A program made the translations under genes and the position numbers. From an uncultured Clostridia bacterium (GTDB taxonomy: Bacteria; Bacillota; Clostridia; Oscillospirales; Acutalibacteraceae): a stretch of 57,666 bases of DNA. How positions within the stretch are numbered: position 1 is the stretch's first letter; the number at the start of each line of letters is the position of its first letter. The notes below the pieces were generated by a model. It was given only the letters and a program-made list of their open reading frames with translations, made no database searches and was not told where the DNA came from. The stretch covers positions 1 to 57,666 of the forward strand of contig CALEII010000053.1 of NCBI GenBank assembly GCA_937876205.1, read 5' to 3'. Positions 25,344-34,436 of the stretch are shown here, one piece after another.

Positions 25344-28343
25344 ATGAAGATTGCATTAATCCATTTAAGTGATTTTCATATTCGAGAAAATGAAAGCTTT
25401 TTAAAGCAAAAAATAACAGGGGTATTGTCAAGTTTGAACATTCTTGGAAAAATAGATGATTTTGCAATAGTTTTCAGTGGTGACTTGGCAAACTCTGGAA
25501 AAATTAATGAGTATAAAAATGCAAGGAATTTATTGTCCCAATTAATCAACGGTATCAAAGCCAAAAATGAAAATAAATTCGTCAATTTATTTATGGTTCC
25601 TGGAAATCATGATTTGTGCTTACCTGAGCAGTCAAGAGATCGAAAATACATTCAAGAGCACTATAACAAGGGTACAATTGATACAACAATTGAACAAGAA
25701 CTTAAATATCTTGATAATTTTTATTTTTATTCAAATTTAAATGGCAGAGAACCTTCTGATAAAATATTAAACAAAAGATTTTGCACATATGGTAATTATA
25801 AGATACAGCTGAATCTTATAAATAGTGCTCCGTTTTCAACACTTGAACCTAATGATAAAGAGCTACATTATTTTCCAGAAGAAAAAATGTATTTATTAAG
25901 AAAATCAGATGATGCAAACCTTTGTATTACCGTTATGCATCATAGCTGGGATTGGTTTAATTGGAATTATAAGTCTGATTTATCTAAAACAATTGTTGAT
26001 AATTCTGAAATGCTATTTATAGGACATGATCATCGAGAATCAACATCAGTAGTATCAATTGATAATAGCTTAGATACATGGATATCTGCTGCAGGAGAAA
26101 TGGACTTTTCATCTTTAAATAAAGAAGATTCGTTTAATGTTTTTGTAATTGATACAGAATCAAATTCATTTGATGGATATGTTTTCAATTGGGATATAAA
26201 CGAAAAAATATATATTCATAAAATGGTAGCACATCAAAAATCTCTTCAAAATCACTCTTCACGTTTGTCACCATTACCTAGTTTTATAAAAAATATAAAG
26301 GAGGATCCATATAACTCCTCAGATGATTTCACTAAATATTTTGTTTTTCCAAAACTTGTTTCAAAATACAAAAATGAATTTGGAAGACAGGAAGAATTAA
26401 AGAACGCAGATGAATTGATCACATTTATTGAAAATAATAAAAAGGTATTTATAACTGGCACTACAAATTCTGGAAAAACAACGTTGATGAAATATCTTTT
26501 TATCTTATTATCAAACAATAAAGTACCATTATTGATGACAATTGATAATAAAACAAGAATAAGAAAACAAAACTTTATTAAACATCTTTTTGAAGAGCAA
26601 TATGGAGAGTCTACAGCACTCTTTGAAAGATTTAAACAATTAGATAAAACAAAAAAAGTGATTTTAATTGATGGATGGGATTTGTTACAAGAGAAAAACA
26701 GAGATAGCATTATTCCAATATTGGAAAATGAGTTTGAGTTTATTGTATTCGGTTCTAGTTCAAAAAGATCAAGCATAATTGACTCTATCAAAGAAGAATT
26801 ATCAGACAACAAACCAATATGTGAACTTCAAATAAAACCATTTTTTACCGAAAAAAGAAATCAATTAGTAAGAAATATATGTATACAGAAAAATGCCTAT
26901 AATGATGAAGATATCAATAATGTTAATCGCCTTATTGATGCATTAGTACATAATAATAGCAGTTTGTTCTCTTTAAATCCAGCATTTATTATTAGATACA
27001 CAAATTACTTCATACAAGATCCATATCATGATTATACAAAAGGAGAAGCTGTATTCAGCAAGATATTTGAATTTGAACTACAACAATCCATAATAAATTT
27101 ATCTAAAAAATCTTATGTTGATGAAATTTTTGTTACTTTCGAAGAAATAGCTGGCTACATGTATACATCACGACACGATATACTTCAGATCGAAGATATC
27201 AGGAATATTGTTATGCAATATAATTTAAATTATGGAGTTCAAGTAAACGCAAAAGAAATAATAGATATAGGTTTGAACGCAAAAGTCTTCAAACAATCGG
27301 AAGATCTATCAATATATTTTTACAACAAAAATCATTTGGCATATTTTATTGCAAAATATTTAATAAGAAGTGCACAGAGCGAACCCGCTGATATTTCAGG
27401 CATTCAATATGCGCTTGAAAATATATGTTTCGGCATTAACTCTGATATTATTCTTTTTATATCCTACTTACTTAATAACACCCAAAACATTATGTCAATT
27501 GTATCTCAAGCAGGGAAGCTTTTAGAACCTTGGACCGAAATCAGTCTAGATAAAAAAAATATTCCTTTATTACATAGGATCTATGATACTCAAATTTCAG
27601 CACCATCTGAAGATGAGCAGAAAAAGTTTAATGAATTAAAAGAATATACAGAAGAATCCCACTACTCAGAAGATATAATCGAAGCAAAAGGGTTATTTGA
27701 GTACAATGATAATGAAATAGATGAGTATCCATATAGATTAATACGAGCAATAAAATATACTGAAATGATATGTAAAGTTTTAGCTTCGTTTAATAGCAGT
27801 TTAAAGTTAAACCAAAAACAAGACCTAATAGACTCAATTTATTCATATGCACGAAAGATTATTTATGCTATTCTAAATCCTATAGATACTTATTCTGAAG
27901 AACTCTGCAACAGTTTGTTGTTATATATTCAAAAAATTGGAGTAACAAAAAAGAATGGAGAATCATATTGCCAGGAAGATATTTTTGAAATGTTTAATAA
28001 TTATGCTCGTGCAGAACTATTAAGTATATTTGATCATTTTGCTGAAATTTGTACAAATTCAAAAACAATATCTTTATTAACAAGCAAACAAACATCTGAT
28101 AGCAGTGAAAAAATTCAACGTTTACTGATAATTGAAAATAGTGGTAATACTGATATATTTTTAAAAGAAGCAGAGAGTATGATTAAAGAAAACAAAAGTG
28201 TAGATATTGAAATAATGATTAAACTTGTTGTTCGCAAACATTTGTTATGTAATCGTGATTTGACATTTAGAAAAAAGCAACAAATTATTGATAGAATTTT
28301 TGGAAAACAAGCTAGAAAGCTGTTTATGCTATCCGCAATGTAA
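25344..28343 (+). CDS. Metallophosphoesterase fused to a P-loop (STAND/NACHT-like) NTPase
   Basis: 999 aa from the ATG at 25344 (GGAGG 10 nt upstream). Residues 1-~300 are a calcineurin-like phosphoesterase with all metal motifs: HLSDFHIRE, VFSGDLANSG, MVPGNHDL, VMHHSWDW and IGHDHRE. From residue ~345 a NACHT-like NTPase follows: Walker A GTTNSGKTT (372-380) and Walker B KKVILIDGWD. The C-terminal ~450 residues are helical, as in sensor arms of STAND proteins. STAND proteins in bacteria often sense phage proteins and switch on an N-terminal effector; here the effector would be a phosphodiesterase. Substrate unknown. A second phosphoesterase gene follows. Confidence 0.85.
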   Translation: MKIALIHLSDFHIRENESFLKQKITGVLSSLNILGKIDDFAIVFSGDLANSGKINEYKNARNLLSQLINGIKAKNENKFVNLFMVPGNHDLCLPEQSRDRKYIQEHYNKGTIDTTIEQELKYLDNFYFYSNLNGREPSDKILNKRFCTYGNYKIQLNLINSAPFSTLEPNDKELHYFPEEKMYLLRKSDDANLCITVMHHSWDWFNWNYKSDLSKTIVDNSEMLFIGHDHRESTSVVSIDNSLDTWISAAGEMDFSSLNKEDSFNVFVIDTESNSFDGYVFNWDINEKIYIHKMVAHQKSLQNHSSRLSPLPSFIKNIKEDPYNSSDDFTKYFVFPKLVSKYKNEFGRQEELKNADELITFIENNKKVFITGTTNSGKTTLMKYLFILLSNNKVPLLMTIDNKTRIRKQNFIKHLFEEQYGESTALFERFKQLDKTKKVILIDGWDLLQEKNRDSIIPILENEFEFIVFGSSSKRSSIIDSIKEELSDNKPICELQIKPFFTEKRNQLVRNICIQKNAYNDEDINNVNRLIDALVHNNSSLFSLNPAFIIRYTNYFIQDPYHDYTKGEAVFSKIFEFELQQSIINLSKKSYVDEIFVTFEEIAGYMYTSRHDILQIEDIRNIVMQYNLNYGVQVNAKEIIDIGLNAKVFKQSEDLSIYFYNKNHLAYFIAKYLIRSAQSEPADISGIQYALENICFGINSDIILFISYLLNNTQNIMSIVSQAGKLLEPWTEISLDKKNIPLLHRIYDTQISAPSEDEQKKFNELKEYTEESHYSEDIIEAKGLFEYNDNEIDEYPYRLIRAIKYTEMICKVLASFNSSLKLNQKQDLIDSIYSYARKIIYAILNPIDTYSEELCNSLLLYIQKIGVTKKNGESYCQEDIFEMFNNYARAELLSIFDHFAEICTNSKTISLLTSKQTSDSSEKIQRLLIIENSGNTDIFLKEAESMIKENKSVDIEIMIKLVVRKHLLCNRDLTFRKKQQIIDRIFGKQARKLFMLSAM

Positions 28344-28350
28344 AAAAATG

Positions 28351-28470
28351 TTATAGCATTACCGTGTTGGTCCTGCCCCAACTAAGTCGTTTTTGTTTCA
28401 GAGATAACGACCCAACTGCTGAAACAATGAATAGGCATGTCATCTAGCCACGCTGACGGTAATGCTATAA
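28351..28470 (+). ncRNA. Inverted-repeat, pseudoknot-forming element between the phosphoesterase genes
   Basis: A perfect 15-bp closing stem (TTATAGCATTACCGT 28351/ACGGTAATGCTATAA 28456) holds GTTGG-7-CCAAC (28366-28382), GTCGTT-14-AACGAC (28386-28411), and TTGTTTCAG in that loop (28393-28401), which is fully complementary to CTGAAACAA (28419-28427), an H-type pseudoknot. T-rich sequence follows at 28480. It may be a structured RNA or a MITE-like insertion; the nested pairing favours RNA. No known family matched by eye. The remainder of 28344-28654 shows no gene. Confidence 0.6.
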
Positions 28471-28654
28471 TTATTATAGTTTTTTTTATCTAAAAATATT
28501 CATGTTCATAATTTATGTGTATTGTATACTTTTTATAAAGCTAATGCTGACATTGTACTCAAGTTCAGTAACAATGTTCCACAATTTAATTTACAATTCA
28601 ATCATGTTATTAAATAGTTTTCAATAATAATATAAAAAAAAGGATGACAGATTT

Positions 28655-30574
28655 ATGATTAAATGGATGCATATATCAGATTTGCATTTAACGTACAACA
28701 GTTATATTACAGGAGAGTCAAGAAATAGCTTTAATCAATTGATGAAAAGTTTTAAAGATGAAGTTCAATTTCTTATAATAACAGGAGATTTAACTTTTGC
28801 ACCAAAAAAAGCGATAAAATACAAAACCATAATAAACAATGTAAATGACTTGATGAATTTATTAGGAATCGACAAAAAGCATCTTATTATTGTTCCCGGG
28901 AATCACGATAAAAATAATACTTTAGCCAGAAAAATCATAACAGAACAAGTATTGAATTCAAAAAACAATTTTTATAAATCGACAAAAGGAGAAATTGACG
29001 ATTCAATTATCGAATCATTAACACTATCACAAAGTAAGTTCAATAAACTGTACAATGAATTAACAGGAGAAAAATATTCGCAAAAACCACTCACAAAAAC
29101 AATAGATAACCATAATTTTTTACTGTTAAATACAGCATTGTTTTCATACAGCAGCCTATCAGATATGGGAAAACTTATAATTGGAACAGTGGATTTGCAA
29201 AATGCAATATCAAAAATAGATAATGACTATCCTACCTTAGTTGTTGGACACCATGATCTTGATTGGTTAAACGGTGATGAAAAAAAATGTGTTATAGAGC
29301 AATTTAATAAAATCAATTGTATTGCTTACCTTTGTGGTCATAATCACCAATTTGAAATAAAAGATATAAAAAATGCGGAGTGGAAATCATTCATATGCGG
29401 TGCAGCGATTGACGACGAGGATGCTAATGGATTTAAAGGAGATATAGGTTTTTACATTGGTAGTTACGATGATAAAAAATCAATTTTAAGAACAGAGGCA
29501 TACTATTTTGATCAAAAAGATAGATTATGGAAGACCTATCCCATTTTTTCTAATCTACAAGAAGATGGAATCAGAAAAACAGTGGATTATTATGAACAGT
29601 ATAACATATGTGAAATTAAAAAGAAAATGAAAGAATATCTTCGTGTCATTTTAAATGGGGAATGCAATTTCTCATGCCCTTACTGTCATAAGGAAGGGCT
29701 AAAATATATAAGTGGACATGATTATTTATTAAAGTCTAACAGTGACTTTGATATAACACAACTTTTTGAAAATGCAAAAAGAAAAAATATAAAGAAAATC
29801 AAGTTCACCGGCGGCGAACCTCTGCTATATGATAGCCTCATAAAAAAATGTATTGAGCACTTACCTGACTTTGATTTTATTGGAATATTGACAAATGGAT
29901 ATAATCTAACAGAAAACGAAGATGTACTAAAAGATATGAACGATTCATTAAAAAAGAAGTTTAGATTTACCATTTCATTAAACACTTTAGATAAAGAAAA
30001 ATATAAAAAAATTACCGGAAACGACAATTCCGATATAGACAAACTTTTTAATGGTATAGACATGCTGGAAGCAAATAACATTGATTTTAAATTCAATACA
30101 TTAGTTACAAAATATAATATAGATGAAATACAAAATATCATAAAATATGCAGTAAAAAAGAATGCAGATGTTAATTTTTTAACACTTTTGAATAATACAG
30201 AAATATCAACTCCAAAGATCGAACCGATTGATCTGTTAACACATGTTTCAAAGGATGAAATAAAAAAATCAATAGAAAACGTTATAGGAGCGATATTTAA
30301 AGAACAATACGATGGTTTTTATGCAAAATATAAAGATATAACAATCTTGATCCCCAAGCCTATCTATCATCAAAAATGTGACAGTGCACCATGTGAACAA
30401 CGACGCTGTTTAGCAGCACTAAACAGCATACGAGTTTTCAATGATTATTCGATGAACATATGCTATGCTGATGTTTTAAGCAAACCGGGATTGGATAGAT
30501 TCACGGACAACATCAACACAATGCGTGAAAGGATCGAAAATACACAATTAAATATTCAACATAAGTTTTTCTGA
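28655..30574 (+). CDS. Metallophosphoesterase fused to a MoaA-like radical SAM enzyme
   Basis: 639 aa. Residues 1-~290: calcineurin-like phosphoesterase (HISDLHLTY, IITGDLTF, VPGNHDKN, VGHHDLDWL, CGHNHQF). Residues ~325-600: radical SAM domain with the CxxxCxxC cluster CNFSCPYC (C337, C341, C344), IKKIKFTGGEPL, and a C-terminal Cys set (KCDSAPCEQRRC...NICYAD) like the second cluster region of MoaA. MoaA and the antiviral viperins act on nucleoside triphosphates, so a nucleotide substrate is a reasonable inference. Fusion to a phosphoesterase is unusual. It overlaps a convergent methyltransferase gene by 19 bp. Confidence 0.85.
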   Translation: MIKWMHISDLHLTYNSYITGESRNSFNQLMKSFKDEVQFLIITGDLTFAPKKAIKYKTIINNVNDLMNLLGIDKKHLIIVPGNHDKNNTLARKIITEQVLNSKNNFYKSTKGEIDDSIIESLTLSQSKFNKLYNELTGEKYSQKPLTKTIDNHNFLLLNTALFSYSSLSDMGKLIIGTVDLQNAISKIDNDYPTLVVGHHDLDWLNGDEKKCVIEQFNKINCIAYLCGHNHQFEIKDIKNAEWKSFICGAAIDDEDANGFKGDIGFYIGSYDDKKSILRTEAYYFDQKDRLWKTYPIFSNLQEDGIRKTVDYYEQYNICEIKKKMKEYLRVILNGECNFSCPYCHKEGLKYISGHDYLLKSNSDFDITQLFENAKRKNIKKIKFTGGEPLLYDSLIKKCIEHLPDFDFIGILTNGYNLTENEDVLKDMNDSLKKKFRFTISLNTLDKEKYKKITGNDNSDIDKLFNGIDMLEANNIDFKFNTLVTKYNIDEIQNIIKYAVKKNADVNFLTLLNNTEISTPKIEPIDLLTHVSKDEIKKSIENVIGAIFKEQYDGFYAKYKDITILIPKPIYHQKCDSAPCEQRRCLAALNSIRVFNDYSMNICYADVLSKPGLDRFTDNINTMRERIENTQLNIQHKFF

Positions 30575-31209
30575 AAAACAACTTCGTAAGCTAATTTACT
30601 CTCATCTGCAAATATAAACTCAACTTCTTTCAGACTTATTAGTTTAAATTCCCCTCTAACCATATCAATATCGTTTTCATCATAATAAAACTTATTTTTG
30701 CCATTTATTGATTCATAGTAGTGATGACCTAACTCCCTTACCGTATCATCAGTCTTGTTTCTGTAATATTGATTCAAATTATTAACTCTGAAAATTAAAT
30801 AACCACCGGGCTTAAGACAATTATAAATTTTTTTAAAAATTTTAATTGAATCATTTAAAGAAAAATATTGAATACTGAGACTTGCAACAACAATTCCTAC
30901 ACTACTGTTAGCAAATGGAATCTCTTTTGACATATCAAAGCAGCAAGTCGCAACTTTGTTGCCTGTAAGATGTTTAACTTCTTCTAATGCTGAACTCGCA
31001 ATATCACAAGCAATGATATTGCGAACTCCAGCATTATATAAATACATCGTATTATATCCATCACCGCACCCTAAATCAACTACTGTTTCGTTATTCATCT
31101 CCTGAAACAGGTCTATATATTCTATAAGCCAGGAACATCGATTACTATACTCAGCATAATTATATTTTTTTTCAGAAAAATTTTTATTCCAAATATCAAT
31201 TTGTTTCAT
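30556..31209 (-). CDS. Class I SAM-dependent methyltransferase
   Basis: 217 aa. Motif I VVDLGCGDGYN, motif II (IIACDIASSALEE), acidic motif CCFDMSKEIPF and LKPGGYLIFRV are all present (Methyltransf_11 type). ATG at 31209 with AAGGAT upstream is preferred over an in-frame TTG. Its 3' end overlaps the radical SAM gene, and it is divergent from the glycosyltransferase. Small-molecule or peptide methylation is likely; the target is unknown. It may modify a product of its neighbours. Confidence 0.85.
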   Translation of the reverse strand: MKQIDIWNKNFSEKKYNYAEYSNRCSWLIEYIDLFQEMNNETVVDLGCGDGYNTMYLYNAGVRNIIACDIASSALEEVKHLTGNKVATCCFDMSKEIPFANSSVGIVVASLSIQYFSLNDSIKIFKKIYNCLKPGGYLIFRVNNLNQYYRNKTDDTVRELGHHYYESINGKNKFYYDENDIDMVRGEFKLISLKEVEFIFADESKLAYEVVFQKNLC

Positions 31210-31249
31210 AAAAATCAAATCCTTACTATTTTATTTCGGAGGTAATTTT

Positions 31250-32683
31250 ATGGCTATTCTTGCTTACACATTACTTATAATAAATATTTTAATAATCATA
31301 TACAATTTTAGTCGATACATTAGTTTTTGCAAAAAGCAACATTCCGACAAAAAATTAAATGAAAATTTTGCTTGCAATACTGAGCTTTCCGTTATTATAC
31401 CATGTTTACGGGAACATGACATGATTGAAAATACAATAAAATATTTTATTGATATTTTTCCAAAACAAGAAGAATTAAAAACTAACTTTGTTATTGTAAC
31501 AAATAAAAAAGAACGAATTGAAAAACAATATGCAATGGAAAAAGTTTGTAATTTACTCAATGATATAAAAAATAATATTGATTTAGATTTACTTGTTGAA
31601 CGTTATGGTGTTCTGTTGCCGAGAAGTGAATTACAGCAAATCATGAATCATGTTCTTTCAAGCAATTACAAAGACAGCGATATTTATAATTATATTAAAG
31701 AATACCCCGTAACGCATGACTTTATAAAAGCCCTTATTGCAAAAAACAACTATAAGATTACCTTGATTGAGTATCCATATGAAGAAGGTTTTATGGCTCA
31801 TCAGCTTAATTACGCTGTTGACTTTATACAAAAAAAAGAAAATATACATGATCAAGCAAAGAGATATATAGCAATATACAATGCGGATAGTAGACCTGCA
31901 AAAAACACTTTTTATGAATTTATCGAAAAAGTACAAAATGAAAATGCGCCTAAAGTAATGCAGCAATATTCAGCGATGACAGGCAATATTGAAGAACTAA
32001 ATCCTATCATGAAGGGTTTTGCTATTTATCAAACAGAATTCGAAATCAGAAACGGTTATTTAAACTCATATTTACCATCAAAACTTCTTCGTAATCATGT
32101 TGTTGGACACGGATTATTTATTGAGACTAACTTCCTCAAGGAAATCGGAGGATTTAACACAGATTTTTGGTGTGAAGACATATATTTAAGCTTCTACTTG
32201 AGGAATTTGAATATTTTTCCATCTCCGTTCCAACTATTGGAAAAAGCAATGGTTCCATCATATCTAAAAAGTCAGATACATCAACACTCAACATGGTTTA
32301 AAACCGCATTTCAACCTATAAAAATCGCGAAATACATAAAAAGCCGTAGCAAATTGAATTTTTCAGGATACATGTTTTGTTTCCAACAGTTGAGAAGCTC
32401 TCTTGCATGGTTACTTAATCCGTTATTTATGTTCGTATATATATTTTTGTCATTAATTGTTCTAGGCAAAATTTATTGTTGCTTTGCGACCTTGATCCTA
32501 TTTATACGATATGTATTAGAATATTTTTTCACAATAAAAATCACAGAAAAATTATCAAACGAAAAAATTAAAAATAAATTTTACTTAATTTTATGTGCGA
32601 TCTTTGCAACCTTAATTTCAAATTGGGGCCCAATACATTGTCTAATGCACCCAAAAAGAAAAAAAGAAAAAACAAATTTATGA
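31250..32683 (+). CDS. Membrane glycosyltransferase family 2 protein
   Basis: 477 aa. N-terminal TM (ILAYTLLIINILIIIYNF), a GT-A domain (TELSVIIPCLREHDMIE; IAIYNADSRPAK as the DxD-like site; FWCEDIYLSFYL as acceptor-side ED; QHSTWFK near the membrane), and three C-terminal hydrophobic segments. This layout is that of processive membrane GT2 enzymes. Start follows GGAGG. Convergent with, and overlapping by 6 bp, the kinase gene. Product unknown. Confidence 0.8.
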   Translation: MAILAYTLLIINILIIIYNFSRYISFCKKQHSDKKLNENFACNTELSVIIPCLREHDMIENTIKYFIDIFPKQEELKTNFVIVTNKKERIEKQYAMEKVCNLLNDIKNNIDLDLLVERYGVLLPRSELQQIMNHVLSSNYKDSDIYNYIKEYPVTHDFIKALIAKNNYKITLIEYPYEEGFMAHQLNYAVDFIQKKENIHDQAKRYIAIYNADSRPAKNTFYEFIEKVQNENAPKVMQQYSAMTGNIEELNPIMKGFAIYQTEFEIRNGYLNSYLPSKLLRNHVVGHGLFIETNFLKEIGGFNTDFWCEDIYLSFYLRNLNIFPSPFQLLEKAMVPSYLKSQIHQHSTWFKTAFQPIKIAKYIKSRSKLNFSGYMFCFQQLRSSLAWLLNPLFMFVYIFLSLIVLGKIYCCFATLILFIRYVLEYFFTIKITEKLSNEKIKNKFYLILCAIFATLISNWGPIHCLMHPKRKKEKTNL

Positions 32684-33340
32684 AAAATCATTCATATATT
32701 GAAGAACACGATCCAATACTTGTTCGGCAGTAAGTTCAGATGTTTTTATAAGTTTTACTGGAATATCGGTAAAACAACTATAAAGCCATAAAAAGTGACG
32801 TTGTTTATTTGTTATTTCAGGATCAATCCATTCCGACTCAAGTACATGCCCTCGCAACACATTCCTTTTCCTACATATTTCTACTTCGGAATCCAAAAGT
32901 ATTATAGCAGAAGGCAGCATTATATTGCTACTTTTTGCTTTTTTCATATATTCTTTATATATTTTAACAGAATATTGAAAAGATCCTTCATATTTTTTTT
33001 CCTGTTCAAATGCATAAGCAGTTGCAATTATTCCTAGCATTGACTTATCAATTGCAACATTAAAACCATTTTTGCACAGCTCTGATGCATAACACAGCTT
33101 TTCATACTCTTTTTTAAAAAGAATATCCTGATTATCTTTTTCTTCGTCAATTGTGTTTGGAATTTTTAAAATATCGGAACCAGGCTTTTGGTAGTCTTGT
33201 TCAAGATATCTAATTGCTTCCTGAACAACGACAAAACCATATTGTTCCTCAAGTTTTCTACATAATGTAGTTTTTCCTACATTTGAAACACCTTCAATTA
33301 TATAGATTTTTTTATTATTTTCATTAATATAATTCATCAT
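32678..33340 (-). CDS. P-loop nucleoside/nucleotide kinase-like protein (AAA_28 type)
   Basis: 220 aa. Walker A EGVSNVGKTTL near residue 16, DKSMLGIIATAYA and a lid-like region LDSEVEICRKRNVLRGH, resembling thymidylate-kinase-like and AAA_28 proteins. GAGG 7 nt before the first ATG. It ends inside the glycosyltransferase stop region. A kinase beside a MoaA-like radical SAM enzyme would fit nucleotide metabolism, but this link is inference. Confidence 0.7.
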   Translation of the reverse strand: MMNYINENNKKIYIIEGVSNVGKTTLCRKLEEQYGFVVVQEAIRYLEQDYQKPGSDILKIPNTIDEEKDNQDILFKKEYEKLCYASELCKNGFNVAIDKSMLGIIATAYAFEQEKKYEGSFQYSVKIYKEYMKKAKSSNIMLPSAIILLDSEVEICRKRNVLRGHVLESEWIDPEITNKQRHFLWLYSCFTDIPVKLIKTSELTAEQVLDRVLQYMNDFS

Positions 33341-33528
33341 AATTAAACCTCAAAACATGCCATATTATTCTTTTTTATTATATTATAAGTAAAAAAAAAA
33401 ATCAAGAAGATCAATGTTGATAAATAAAAACTTCAAAATATTTTCAAACTAATCTAAACCTATTGGATAACAATATAACTGAACTATTAAACCTAGTATA
33501 CGTATAATGATAGAAAAACATATCATCC

Positions 33529-33554
33529 AAAGCAGGGGATCACTCCCCTGCTTT
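33529..33554 (-). terminator. Terminator-like hairpin behind mini-ORF B, copy 2
   Basis: AAAGCAGGGG/CCCCTGCTTT, 10-bp perfect stem, 6-nt loop. Same element as 8586-8603. Confidence 0.65.
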
Positions 33555-33562
33555 GTTGTTTA

Positions 33563-33670
33563 TCATTCGATATTAATACCCTTGCTTGCAAGGAAAAGCG
33601 TTACAGCAAGGATTGCGCCTTCTGCAAAATTTGCAAGAGGTCCGCTGACTAAAGCCAGTAATGCAGTCAT
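33563..33670 (-). CDS. Mini-ORF B, copy 2: 35-aa hydrophobic peptide
   Basis: Begins MTALLALVSGPLANFAEGAI and ends FLASKGINIE. Its TAAGGAGGTGGTAAT ribosome binding site overlaps the stop of mini-ORF A, so translation is coupled. It is the last gene of the amidoligase module before a hairpin. Conserved in copy 1 at 8615. Hydrophobic, probably membrane-inserted. It could be a small toxin, a membrane regulator, or a peptide substrate for the amidoligase/amidotransferase pair; nothing in the sequence decides this. Confidence 0.75.
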   Translation of the reverse strand: MTALLALVSGPLANFAEGAILAVTLFLASKGINIE

Positions 33671-33682
33671 ATTACCACCTCC

Positions 33683-33766
33683 TTATTCTGTACAGGGTTT
33701 TAATGATTTTTCGGCAATGAATAACACCGAAAATGTTGTTACAAATCCTAAAAATGCCCACTGCAT
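33683..33766 (-). CDS. Mini-ORF A, copy 2: 27-aa single-TM peptide
   Basis: Begins MQWAFLGFVTTFSVLFIAEK; one membrane span and a polar tail with a Cys. The ATG directly follows the resolvase TGA (TGAATG), and AAAGGAAG inside the resolvase gene is the ribosome binding site. The peptide is identical in copy 1. Not recognised. Confidence 0.72.
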   Translation of the reverse strand: MQWAFLGFVTTFSVLFIAEKSLKPCTE

Positions 33767-34318
33767 TCATATCACTTCCTTTACCTTTCTATAAAATGTG
33801 CTTGGTTTCATGTCAAGCCGTTTCATCGCTTCTGTTGCCGTTATTTCACCTTCTTTCCATACTGCAACAACTTCTCTGAACTTCGGATGCTCAATCGGTT
33901 TTCTGCCTTTGTAAACACCGTTCTGTTTTGCTATTGCTATGCCTTCTTTCTGTCGCTGTAATATGTATTCACGTTCAAGCTCTGCAACAGCACCGAAAAC
34001 TGTCAGCATAAATTTACCCGTCGGAGTTGTGGTGTCGATAGCTTCTTTCTTTGATATAAACTCTACCTGTTTTTCGGTAAGCTGATCCACAAGCTCCAAC
34101 AGATCTTTGGTGTTACGGGCAAATCGGCTGATTGATTCAACGATAACCACATCACCATCACGGACAAAATTCATCATACGCTTGAGTTCAGGACGGTCTG
34201 TGTTCTTGCCACTCATACGGTCAATGAATACCTGTTCTGCACCGAGTTCTTTCATCAACACTTCCTGACGTGCTGTATTCTGATCGGTTGTGCTGATTCT
34301 GATATATCCGATTTTCAA
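33767..34318 (-). CDS. Serine resolvase/invertase
   Basis: 183 aa from a TTG at 34318, chosen because GAGGTGAT lies 7 nt upstream. Catalytic Ser9 in KIGYIRISTTDQN, then IDRMSGKNTDRPEL, SISRFARNTKDL and PTGKFMLTVFGAVAELER of the resolvase domain. The C-terminal HTH has EITATEAMKRLDMKPSTFY. Members invert or resolve DNA at paired dyad sites; a matching dyad lies directly upstream. Cotranscription with the amidotransferase and mini-ORFs is suggested by order and strand. Confidence 0.9.
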   Translation of the reverse strand: MKIGYIRISTTDQNTARQEVLMKELGAEQVFIDRMSGKNTDRPELKRMMNFVRDGDVVIVESISRFARNTKDLLELVDQLTEKQVEFISKKEAIDTTTPTGKFMLTVFGAVAELEREYILQRQKEGIAIAKQNGVYKGRKPIEHPKFREVVAVWKEGEITATEAMKRLDMKPSTFYRKVKEVI

Positions 34319-34333
34319 GTTATCACCTCTTTT

Positions 34334-34395
34334 TCTCAATAGGGTTCATTTTTGTATTGGCATATCCCAAAATAGTTAAAACAACCCTATTGAGA
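34334..34395. promoter_or_regulatory. Candidate res site upstream of the resolvase
   Basis: A 13-bp perfect inverted repeat, TCTCAATAGGGTT (34334-34346) and AACCCTATTGAGA (34383-34395). A related word CTCTATTGACAC lies ~30 bp further (34425). In copy 1 the deletion ends at the third word, consistent with a recombination-prone site. Confidence 0.55.
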
Positions 34396-34436
34396 CAGAT
34401 TGTCAGTATGTCATATGGGTACACTCTATTGACACA

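Noticed and set aside
28351..28470. Retron msr/msd
   Set aside because: Inverted-repeat ends are suggestive, but no reverse transcriptase gene is present in the window.
33507..33794. Plus-strand 95-102-aa open frames over the mini-ORF regions (also 8541-8849)
   Set aside because: They are opposite-strand shadows of mini-ORFs A and B; they have no ribosome binding site, while the minus-strand frames have near-ideal ones.
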